45,002 nt of DNA from Sphingomonadaceae bacterium (GTDB taxonomy: Bacteria > Pseudomonadota > Alphaproteobacteria > Sphingomonadales > Sphingomonadaceae). Made by a program: the position numbers and the translations under genes. Below, piece by piece: positions 25,519 through 32,996 of the stretch; the stretch's first letter is position 1; each line of letters begins with the position of its first letter. The stretch covers positions 1 to 45,002 of the forward strand of contig CANHQT010000017.1 of assembly GCA_947463325.1 (NCBI GenBank). Reading direction: 5' to 3'. The notes beneath the pieces were generated by a model. The model ran no database searches. It was not told where the DNA came from and saw nothing but the letters and a program-made list of their open reading frames with translations.

Positions 25519-26106
25519 ATGCAGATCATCCTGCTCGAACGCATCGAAAAGCTCGGTGCCATCGGCGATGTCGTGACCGTTAAGGACGGTTATGCGCGCA
25601 ACTATCTGCTTCCGAACAAGAAGGCGCTTCGTTCCAACGAAGCCAACCGCAAGCTGTTCGAAGCCAACCGTGCAAAGATCGAAGCTGACAACGCGGCTCG
25701 CCGCGCCGACGCTGAAAAGATCGCCGGCAGCGTTGAAGGCGCCAAGGTTGTCCTGATCCGTCAGGCATCCAACGCCGGTCAGCTCTACGGTTCGGTCAGC
25801 GTCCGCGACATCGTCGAAGCGCTGCACGAAGCCGGCCACACCAGCGTCGCCAAGGCGATGGTGGTGCTGGAACGCCCGATCAAGTCGCTCGGCCTCGTTT
25901 CGGTCCGCGTCAACCTGCACCCCGAAGTGGCGGTGTCGGTCGAAGTCAATGTCGCCCGCTCGCCGGACGAAGCAGAACTTCAGGCGCAGGGCATCAACGT
26001 GATCGACCAGCAGTTCGCCGAAGAAGCCGCCGAAGAGGCTGCCGCTGCCGAGGAATTCCTCGAAACGCAGGCAGAAGCCACGGCGGAACAGGACGACGCA
26101 GCCTAA
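25519..26106 (+). CDS. rplI: 50S ribosomal protein L9
   Basis: L9 is an elongated protein that binds 23S rRNA and helps keep reading frame. The 195-residue protein has the N-terminal signature VTVKDGYARNYLLPNKKA (about 20-37), a long connecting helix and the C-terminal RNA-binding domain (80-150). An acidic alanine- and glutamate-rich extension (about 160-195) makes it longer than the roughly 150 residues of E. coli L9, which is common in alphaproteobacteria. GGGAG precedes the ATG. A strong terminator follows 23 bases after the stop. Confidence 0.97.
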   Translation: MQIILLERIEKLGAIGDVVTVKDGYARNYLLPNKKALRSNEANRKLFEANRAKIEADNAARRADAEKIAGSVEGAKVVLIRQASNAGQLYGSVSVRDIVEALHEAGHTSVAKAMVVLERPIKSLGLVSVRVNLHPEVAVSVEVNVARSPDEAELQAQGINVIDQQFAEEAAEEAAAAEEFLETQAEATAEQDDAA

Positions 26107-26128
26107 GCTGCCCGTTACGACCGAACAG

Positions 26129-26171
26129 AAAAAGGGCCGCGTTTCCCGGGTGGAGACGCGGCCCTTTTCTT
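26129..26171 (+). terminator. Rho-independent terminator after rplI
   Basis: AAAAGGGCCGCGTTTCC and GGAGACGCGGCCCTTTT form a stem of about 17 bp with one G-U pair around a short CGGGT-type loop, followed by CTT. A-rich flank on one side and T-rich on the other let it also serve the convergent phzF-like gene that ends at 26192. Confidence 0.9.
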
Positions 26172-26191
26172 ATGTCCCGCAGCCGTGATGC

Positions 26192-27043
26192 TCAGGCGGT
26201 GAGCACGCCCTCGACACAGGTCACCGCGCGGCCGCCGACATGGATGCCATCGGCGGCGTAGCGGATCGTGACGCGGCCGTTGCGGCCGACGCTCATGCCC
26301 TGCGCGGCGACATAGGCGTCCCCGGCCGCCACCTGCCCGTGCATCAGTCGATAGGCCGCGACGGCGCCATTGCCGCTGCCGCAGACAGGATCCTCAGCGA
26401 TACCATCTGCCGGCGCGAAGCTGCGCACGATCGGGCCATTGCTGCCCATCCCGAAAACAGTCAGGCCGGTGGTGCAGTGGCGACGATCATAATCCGCAAG
26501 CACCGCCAGGTCCGGCACGATCGCGGCGACAGCATCGCCGTCCGCCAACTCGGCGATCACCCAGCGCGGCCCGACATCGACAATCTGTGGCGGCGCGAGC
26601 AGCGGGGCGCCGAGCGCGCTGGCCAGCAGTTGCGGCTCAGGCGCCTCCGAAACATTGGCATCAGGCAGCCGGAAAGACAGCCCATGCTCCTGCCAATTGG
26701 CCGGAACCGCGATCTCCACCAACCCGACCCCGCACTGCTGCACGATATGCCCGTCCTTTGGCACCGCCAGTCCCGCTTCCAGGATGGCGTGCGCCGATCC
26801 GATGGTCGGATGACCGGCAAAGGGCAGTTCCGCGCGCGGGGTGAAAATGCGCAAATGATAATCCGCACCCTCGCGGCTCGCGGGCAGGACGAAGGTTGTT
26901 TCGCTGAGGTTGGTCCAGCTGGCGATGGCCTGCATCGCCTCTGTGCTCAGGCCCTCGCCATCCAGAATGACTGCCACCGGATTGCCGAGAAAGGGAGCGG
27001 ACGTGAAAACATCGACCGTGTGGATGCGCCGCTGCGCCATCAT
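26192..27043 (-). CDS. PhzF family isomerase/epimerase
   Basis: PhzF-fold proteins catalyse isomerisation or act on small metabolites; the founding member makes phenazine, but most relatives have unknown substrates. The product has the DVFTSAPFLGNPVAVI signature at the N-terminus, the catalytic glutamate in NLSETTFVLP, the FTPRAELPFAGHPTIGSAH motif and a C-terminal DPVCGSGNGAVAAY repeat of the second half-barrel. Three ATG codons lie in a row (27046, 27043, 27040); AAGG upstream best fits the middle one. It starts 1-7 bases after the KtrA stop, so it belongs to the same transcript. No phenazine genes are present. Confidence 0.88.
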   Translation of the reverse strand: MMAQRRIHTVDVFTSAPFLGNPVAVILDGEGLSTEAMQAIASWTNLSETTFVLPASREGADYHLRIFTPRAELPFAGHPTIGSAHAILEAGLAVPKDGHIVQQCGVGLVEIAVPANWQEHGLSFRLPDANVSEAPEPQLLASALGAPLLAPPQIVDVGPRWVIAELADGDAVAAIVPDLAVLADYDRRHCTTGLTVFGMGSNGPIVRSFAPADGIAEDPVCGSGNGAVAAYRLMHGQVAAGDAYVAAQGMSVGRNGRVTIRYAADGIHVGGRAVTCVEGVLTA

Positions 27044-27047
27044 CATT

Positions 27048-27725
27048 CTACCTTCGCACCGGGACCTTGTCAGAGAAACGTCGCACCGCATCGGCGCTGC
27101 CGCTGACGACGATTTCCTCGCAATCGGAAAGCACTGTGTCCGCATCCGCATAGTGGAACGGCTCGCCCTTGCGCTTGAAACCGATCACCGTGATGCCCTG
27201 CTTGGCGCGCAAGGCCAGTTCATTCAGCGTCTTGCCGACCATGACCGGCGGCACCGGCATGGCGGCGACCGCGAAATCATCGCTCAGCAACAGGAATTCG
27301 CTCAATTGCCCGTCAATCAGATGGGCAACCCGGCGGCCCTGGTCTGCTTCGGGATAGCTGACATGGTGCGCGCCGAGCCGGGTCAGGATGGCGCCGTGCC
27401 GTTCGTTGGTCGCCTTGGCCCAGATGTCGGTCACGCCGGCTTCGAGCAGCGTCATCACCGTCAGCACGCTCGCTTCCATGTCGGACCCAATGGCTACAAC
27501 AGCGTGATCGACCTTCGCCAAGCCAAGGTCATCCACCGCCGCGCGGTCGGTGCAATCGGCGGCAACGATGTGCGGCAGCCGGCTGGACAGCGCCTGCACC
27601 AGCCCCGGATCGCTGTCGATGGCGATCACCTCATGGCCATGACTGACCAGCGTTTCCGCCACCGACAGGCCAAAGCGGCCGAGGCCGATGACCGCGATGA
27701 ACTCGTTCGTTCCGTTCCTAGCCAA
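27048..27725 (-). CDS. ktrA: Potassium uptake regulatory subunit KtrA (RCK domain)
   Basis: This cytosolic gating subunit of a Ktr/Trk K+ uptake system has 225 residues. An RCK-N Rossmann domain carries the dinucleotide motif VIGLGRFGLSVAETL (12-26) and the acidic end of beta-2 in IAIDSDP. The C-terminal RCK-C subdomain follows (about 140-220). A single RCK copy fits KtrA rather than double-domain TrkA. The start is TTG at 27725, supported by AAGGAGG 9 bases upstream; it overlaps the ktrB stop by 8 bases, so the two subunits are translationally coupled. Confidence 0.9.
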   Translation of the reverse strand: MARNGTNEFIAVIGLGRFGLSVAETLVSHGHEVIAIDSDPGLVQALSSRLPHIVAADCTDRAAVDDLGLAKVDHAVVAIGSDMEASVLTVMTLLEAGVTDIWAKATNERHGAILTRLGAHHVSYPEADQGRRVAHLIDGQLSEFLLLSDDFAVAAMPVPPVMVGKTLNELALRAKQGITVIGFKRKGEPFHYADADTVLSDCEEIVVSGSADAVRRFSDKVPVRR

Positions 27726-29106
27726 CCAGTGGGTCCTCCTTCGCGTAACGATAGGCCAGCGGGCGCTGGCGGAGCAACAGCGCGGCGCCGAGCGTGACCG
27801 GCCCGACCCGGCCGACGAACATCAGCGCCATGATCACCCAGCGCGCGTCATCCGGCAGTTGCGCGGTGATGCCGGTCGAAAGGCCGACCGTCGCGAACGC
27901 TGACACCGCCTCGAACGCGATGTCGCGCGTCGGCAGCGCGGTCATTGCCGAAAGCAGCAGCACGGCCCCGACGATGAGGGCGATGGCAATCAGGATCACA
28001 GCTACCGCGCGCCGCTGTACCTCATGGCCGATACGCCGGCCAAAGGCGTTGACGTCCGGCTGCCCGCGCAGTTCGGCGAGCACAATCAGCACCAGCAGCG
28101 CCGCCGTGGTCAGCTTGATGCCGCCCGCTGTGCCCGCAACGCCGCCGCCGATCAGCATCAGCACAGAGGATATGACCAGCATCGCATCGCTCTGCCCTGC
28201 CATGTCGATGGCATTGAAGCCCGCGGTGCGCAGCGCAGCCGAATGGAACAGGGCATTGGCCAGGCGGTCGGCATAGCCAAGCGGCGCGAGCACGCCGTGC
28301 CATTCGAACAGCAGCACCGCGACAAATCCCGCCACAAGGGCGACGGCGGTCGCGACCAGCGTGATCTTGCTGTGCAGCGACCAGCGGTGCGCCCTGCCCT
28401 GCCGCCAGCGTTGCAGCCCATCCCACAGCAGCGGAAAGCCGAGACCGCCGAGGATGATCGCCAGGCCTAGCGGGAAAAGGATCAGCGGATCAGCCGCGTA
28501 CCGCATCACACTGTCGGGGTGGAGGCCGAAACCGGCGTTATTGTAGGCCGAAACCGCATGGAACAGCCCGCTCCACGCCGCCTCTCCCGGTGCCATGCCA
28601 TAGCTGCCCCACAGCAGGCTTGCGAGCCATGTGGCGATCAGCAGCTCGACCATCAGGGCGACGCCAAGGATCAGCTTACCCGCCCGACGCACGTCACTGA
28701 CGCTGCCGACACCTGCCACCTCGGTCCCGGCTAGGCGCTTCTGTCCGATCGGCAGCGTATCGGTGAGCGCGCCGACCAGCAGCGTCGCGACCAGCATCAG
28801 GCCAAGCCCGCCCAGCTGGATCAGGCCGAGGATCACCGCCTGCCCGAATGTTGACCAGTGTGACCCGGTATCCAGCGTGACCAGGCCAGTCACACAGACC
28901 GCCGAAATGGCGGTGAACAGCGCATCGATAAAGCGGGTGGATTCCCCCGAAGCCGACGCGGCCGGGAGCATCAGCAGGCCCGCGCCGATCAGGCTGGCAA
29001 GCGCAAACGCCGCCGGCACCATCCGCACGGGATGGACGATCATGCGATCAACAAAGACGACCGGCGTCGGCAGCAATATGGGTTTTCCCTGGCCCCTCTG
29101 CCTCAA
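27718..29106 (-). CDS. ktrB: Potassium uptake channel subunit KtrB/TrkH
   Basis: This integral membrane K+ translocating subunit has four M1-P-M2 repeats. P-loop filter segments are seen as ISAVCVTGLVTLD, AVSAYNNAGFGL, SAALRTAGFNAID and SAFATVGLSTGI, each with the single filter glycine. About eight to ten hydrophobic helices are visible over up to 462 residues. The start is uncertain: the longest form uses a TTG (29106), while an ATG at 29043 begins MIVHPVRMVP just before the first helix and would remove 21 residues. It is co-transcribed with ktrA, and folE lies 25 bases upstream. Confidence 0.9.
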   Translation of the reverse strand: MRQRGQGKPILLPTPVVFVDRMIVHPVRMVPAAFALASLIGAGLLMLPAASASGESTRFIDALFTAISAVCVTGLVTLDTGSHWSTFGQAVILGLIQLGGLGLMLVATLLVGALTDTLPIGQKRLAGTEVAGVGSVSDVRRAGKLILGVALMVELLIATWLASLLWGSYGMAPGEAAWSGLFHAVSAYNNAGFGLHPDSVMRYAADPLILFPLGLAIILGGLGFPLLWDGLQRWRQGRAHRWSLHSKITLVATAVALVAGFVAVLLFEWHGVLAPLGYADRLANALFHSAALRTAGFNAIDMAGQSDAMLVISSVLMLIGGGVAGTAGGIKLTTAALLVLIVLAELRGQPDVNAFGRRIGHEVQRRAVAVILIAIALIVGAVLLLSAMTALPTRDIAFEAVSAFATVGLSTGITAQLPDDARWVIMALMFVGRVGPVTLGAALLLRQRPLAYRYAKEDPLVG

Positions 29107-29131
29107 AGCATCAGGGCGCGAGGATCAGACG

Positions 29132-29794
29132 TCAATAGCCCATCAGGCTCATGACTTCCTTGCGGCTGCGCGAATCTTCAAGGAAACAGCCGAGCAGGCG
29201 GCTCGTCACCATGCCGACGCCGGGCGTGCGCACGCCGCGCCCGGTCATGCAGCCGTGCTGCGCCTCGATCACCACCGCAACGCCATGCGGCTGCAGATTG
29301 TCCCAGATGCACTGGGCCACCTCTGCCGTCAGCCGTTCCTGCACCTGCAGGCGGCGGGCATAGCCGTTGAGCACGCGCGCGAGCTTGGAAATGCCGACAA
29401 CGCGATCCTTGGGCATATAGGCGATAGACGCCTTGCCGGTGATCGGCGCCATATGATGTTCGCAATGCGACTGGAACGGGATGTCCTTCAGCAGCACCAG
29501 CTCGTCATAGCCGCCGACTTCCTCGAACGTGCGCGACAAGTGGATCGCAGGATCTTCCTGATAGCCGGAACAATATTCCAGCCAGGCGCGGGCGACGCGC
29601 TTGGGGGTGTCGATCAGGCCTTCTCGGGCAGGATCATCGCCCGACCAGCGGATCAGGGTGCGGATCGCGTCCGCCACTTCATCCGGCACCTGTGGCTTGC
29701 CATCTGGGCCCATTGTCCGTGCAAATCTGTTCCCGTTCGGAAACACGGGGTCCGCATCTGCCATGACTGAAGACTTTCCATATGGCGACAGCAT
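29132..29794 (-). CDS. folE: GTP cyclohydrolase I
   Basis: FolE converts GTP to dihydroneopterin triphosphate, the first step of tetrahydrofolate synthesis. The product (220 residues; 210 from the second ATG at 29764) has GLIDTPKRVARAWLEY, the zinc-binding SHCEHHMAPITGKASIAY with Cys-His, VVGISKLARVLNGYARRLQV and QHGCMTGRGV with the second zinc cysteine. These are all residues expected for the type I zinc enzyme. Neither start has a strong ribosome site. It is followed by ktrB at 25 bases, an association I regard as positional only. Confidence 0.96.
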   Translation of the reverse strand: MLSPYGKSSVMADADPVFPNGNRFARTMGPDGKPQVPDEVADAIRTLIRWSGDDPAREGLIDTPKRVARAWLEYCSGYQEDPAIHLSRTFEEVGGYDELVLLKDIPFQSHCEHHMAPITGKASIAYMPKDRVVGISKLARVLNGYARRLQVQERLTAEVAQCIWDNLQPHGVAVVIEAQHGCMTGRGVRTPGVGMVTSRLLGCFLEDSRSRKEVMSLMGY

Positions 29795-29882
29795 AGCGAC
29801 GTCGCCTTCAACCCCTCCAAGGTAGGAGTTTAGTTTCGCCGCACAATAGCATCTTTGGGCGGTATCTTGCGCTGGAACGAAA

Positions 29883-29917
29883 GAGGGGCCGGCCCGCGCT
29901 GTGCGGACCGGCCCCTC
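29883..29917 (-). terminator. Strong hairpin terminator after the leftward TonB receptor
   Basis: GAGGGGCCGGCCCGC and GCGGACCGGCCCCTC form a 15-bp stem (one G-U pair) around a 5-base loop. Reading leftward it comes 22 bases after the receptor stop and is followed by CTCTTTCGTT, a short T-rich run. It probably ends the receptor transcript. Confidence 0.8.
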
Positions 29918-29938
29918 CCTTAGCTCTCAGCCCTGGGA

Positions 29939-32485
29939 TCAGAAGCGGTACTTGGCGCTCACACCATAGGTCCGCGGCTGGTTGCGGTAACCCGACAGGG
30001 TGCCGGCCTGTGCCACGCCCGGGAACAGGGTGGTGATGTACCGGTCATTGGTGAGGTTACGGCCCCACAGCGTGACCTGCAGGCCCGAGTCAAACTCGAC
30101 CGTCATCGATGCCGACAGATTGTCCACATCGCGCTTATACTGAGGCAGACCCTGGGCAATCTGGACGGCGCCTTCATGCTTGAAATCGGTCGCCAGGACC
30201 AGGTTGGTCTGATCATCAAGCGCGAAGGTGTAGTTACCACCGATCGACAGCGCCCAGTCCGGAATGCCAGCCGGGCGTTCACCCGACAGATCGACCGGAA
30301 CCGTGGCAAAGCTGCCCGGAACCAGCGCGGAGCCGCCCGGATAGCTGTCAAATTCCGGCTTCAGGTAGGTCACGGCACCGAAGAAGTTGAGGCCAGGGGC
30401 CGGGCTGATGCTCGCATCAAGCTCGACGCCGAAGGTCGACTGCTGGTCGGCGTTAGACAGAACGAAGCCGGTGCCGGTGAAGACGTTGCCCTGGAAGTCG
30501 TTCAGCGTCTGCTGGAACACCGCGAGGTTGAACGCAAAGCCCTGGAACTGGCCCTTCAGACCAACTTCATAGACTTCCGACTTTTCAGGTTCGGCAAAGC
30601 GCGTGCCCGAAGTCAGGTTCGGCAATGCCAGACCTGCCGTACGGATCGGCGATGCCGCCGGTGCAGGAACGGCAAACGCCGAACCCGGGATGAAATCGGT
30701 CGGGAACGGCCGGCTGTCGGTCGACAGGTTGACCGACGATGCCTTGAAGCCGGTTGCATAGGTCGCATAGGCCGACAGATTGTCGTTCAGCTCATAGGCG
30801 AGACGAACGGTGTAGCTGAAATCGCTGTCGCTCGTTTCACCATCCTCGACCGCGTTCGGGTAGTTGAGGAACGGCGGAATGAACTGCAGCGGACGCAGCC
30901 CCAGGAACGGGTTGCACGTTCCTGCCGGCGAGGTCGCGCCGCAGGCCGTGGTCCGCGGGAAGATCGTGCCCGACGGCAAGGCGATCGAACCCGGAATGCC
31001 GGCACGCGCTGCTGCTTCGACAAAATCGATGCTCGAGAAGAGATCGGTGGAGATGTTGTCGGTCTCTACCTCCTTCTCGTCATGGGTGTAATTGCCGCCC
31101 AGCGTCAGGGTCAGCGTTTCGGTGATGTCGAAATCAATCTGACCAAAGATCGAGATCGCATTGTTGGAATAGCCGAACTCTTCAAAGCGGCCCTGACCGC
31201 GCGCGCCGAACTGACCTGCCGGCAGGGTCGGGAAGAGCGCACGGATTGTGGGCTCGATGCCACCATAGTTTCCGGCCGAAAGGAAGTTGGCATAGGCGCG
31301 GAAGTCACGGCCGAAGGTCAGCGATGACTCAACTTCAATCTCTTCATGGAAGAGGAAGGCACCGACGAGGAAGTTGAACGGACCATCCCAATCGGAAGCG
31401 ATACGGCCTTCGAAGGTGTAGGTGTCGATCGCGGTGTCGGCGCGGTTGTCACCAATGATGTCGGCGCTGGTGAAGTCCGAATCCTGATTGGTGAAGCTGC
31501 GCACAGCGCGATAGGCGCCGATGCCGGTAATTTCGAACGCACCGACATTGGCGGTCGCCTGCGCCGAGAAACCGTAGTTTTCGATTTCGTTGGTCGAATC
31601 GAAGTTCACCGCGTTGGTGAGGGCAAACGGGCTGTTGGAAATGATCCGCCCGCCGAGCGCACGCACGGCATTGCCGGTCGGCCCGTCAACGACGTTGATG
31701 ACCGCGCAGCACACTTCATCGATGCTGTCATAGTCACCGATCAGGCGCAGCTTGAAGCTGTCCGACGGTTCCCACAGCAGATCGCCGCGAACGCCCCAGC
31801 GGTCGCGCTCGTTGCTGTCCGCGCCGCGGACGACATCGGTGACATAACCGTCACGCTTGTTGATGTTGCCCGCGATGCTGAATGCGAGCGTTTCGGCGAT
31901 CGGGCCGGTCACATCACCGCGCAGCAGCATCGCATTGAAATTGCCGTAGCTGGCCTCGACCGAACCGCCGAACTCGAACTGCGGTTCGCGCGTCACGAGC
32001 GAGATGATGCCGGCCGAAGCATTCTTGCCGAACAGGGTCGACTGCGGGCCACGCAGAACTTCGACGCGCTGGACATTCGGCAGGTCGCCAATCTGGGCGG
32101 CCGAACGCGAACGGTAAACGCCATCGATGAACACGCCGACCGACGGTTCGATACCGGCGTTGTTAGCACCATTGCCGAAACCGCGGATGATGAAGTTGGT
32201 GTTGGCGCTGCTCTGCAGCTGGCCGACGCGCAGCGAGGGAACCAACGTCTGCAGGTCGAGAATGTCGCGCACCTGGGCGCGCTCGATCGCTTCAGCCGTC
32301 GTCACGGAAACCGCGATCGGCGTATCTTGCAGGGTCGCTTCGCGCTTGGACGCGGTAACGATGATGTCGTTGGATTCGAGGACTTCATCCTCGGCTGCGG
32401 GCGAAGCCGCGTCCTGTGCAAAGGCAGGCGTAGTGGCAACCAGCGCGACGAGGCTCGCGCTGACCAAAAGAGTCCGGGAAATCAT
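29939..32485 (-). CDS. TonB-dependent outer-membrane receptor (leftward)
   Basis: This outer-membrane beta-barrel takes up a ligand with energy from TonB-ExbBD. From the ATG at 32485 (AGGAGA 7 bases upstream) it has 848 residues. There is a signal peptide ending at FAQ (24), a TonB-box-like IIVTASKR (about 42-49), a plug domain with DTPIAVSV, FIIRGFG, VEVLRGPQSTLFGKNASAG, and a barrel ending in the aromatic YRF. The plug and DVPIAVS-type motif fit the large sphingomonad group whose ligands range from siderophores to plant glycans, aromatics and steroids; the ligand here cannot be inferred. An open frame to 32602 has no signal character. It diverges from a second receptor. Confidence 0.95.
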   Translation of the reverse strand: MISRTLLVSASLVALVATTPAFAQDAASPAAEDEVLESNDIIVTASKREATLQDTPIAVSVTTAEAIERAQVRDILDLQTLVPSLRVGQLQSSANTNFIIRGFGNGANNAGIEPSVGVFIDGVYRSRSAAQIGDLPNVQRVEVLRGPQSTLFGKNASAGIISLVTREPQFEFGGSVEASYGNFNAMLLRGDVTGPIAETLAFSIAGNINKRDGYVTDVVRGADSNERDRWGVRGDLLWEPSDSFKLRLIGDYDSIDEVCCAVINVVDGPTGNAVRALGGRIISNSPFALTNAVNFDSTNEIENYGFSAQATANVGAFEITGIGAYRAVRSFTNQDSDFTSADIIGDNRADTAIDTYTFEGRIASDWDGPFNFLVGAFLFHEEIEVESSLTFGRDFRAYANFLSAGNYGGIEPTIRALFPTLPAGQFGARGQGRFEEFGYSNNAISIFGQIDFDITETLTLTLGGNYTHDEKEVETDNISTDLFSSIDFVEAAARAGIPGSIALPSGTIFPRTTACGATSPAGTCNPFLGLRPLQFIPPFLNYPNAVEDGETSDSDFSYTVRLAYELNDNLSAYATYATGFKASSVNLSTDSRPFPTDFIPGSAFAVPAPAASPIRTAGLALPNLTSGTRFAEPEKSEVYEVGLKGQFQGFAFNLAVFQQTLNDFQGNVFTGTGFVLSNADQQSTFGVELDASISPAPGLNFFGAVTYLKPEFDSYPGGSALVPGSFATVPVDLSGERPAGIPDWALSIGGNYTFALDDQTNLVLATDFKHEGAVQIAQGLPQYKRDVDNLSASMTVEFDSGLQVTLWGRNLTNDRYITTLFPGVAQAGTLSGYRNQPRTYGVSAKYRF

Positions 32486-32996
32486 GGGCAATTCTCCTGA
32501 GAATGGCTTTGGGCTATCGTAACCTTGCCACCCAACTTTGCGTGGTGTGCCAAGATCGTGCCTTGTGGCGCCGTTAAGAGTCGAGACTGAGTCAGCGGTC
32601 AAGCAAAGCTATTGATTTTTGGGCAGTCAAAAGGGCGAGCGTTGCATTTCCGCCACAGCAGATGCCTCGCACTCTACCGGTAAATTGGCTGGTTGTCGCT
32701 ACGGAATGCGCGCCTTTTCCTGCTGCTATACCCCTGTTTCGATTTATCGAATTCGCCGCAGAAATCCATTGACCCGGGCCACACTTCATCGCACATTTTC
32801 CCCCGCGAAGGCGGCTTGAGACCGCTTCGCTGTGGATCGTGCCAGACCTGGCAGCAATCAGGCGGCACATCGGGAAAGGGTCACCTGCCCCGAACATCCG
32901 CAACCCTTCCATCTCCCCGATCGCGTCATCGCTGATGGCGTTGCGAAGGCAGTCCGGCGCGTGCGTCGGCTTTGGGTTTGAGAGGGAGGATTACGA
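32486..32996. promoter_or_regulatory. Shared control region of two divergent TonB receptors
   Basis: 511 bases without a convincing gene lie between two receptor starts. Leftward, TTGACC-N17-TCTTAA (32602-32574) is a plausible promoter with a leader of about 80 bases. Rightward, TTGACC-N17-CACATT (32769-32797) is weaker. Leaders on both sides are long enough for post-transcriptional control. I saw no Fur-box-like dyad and no classic riboswitch consensus, though neither can be excluded by eye. Confidence 0.4.
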
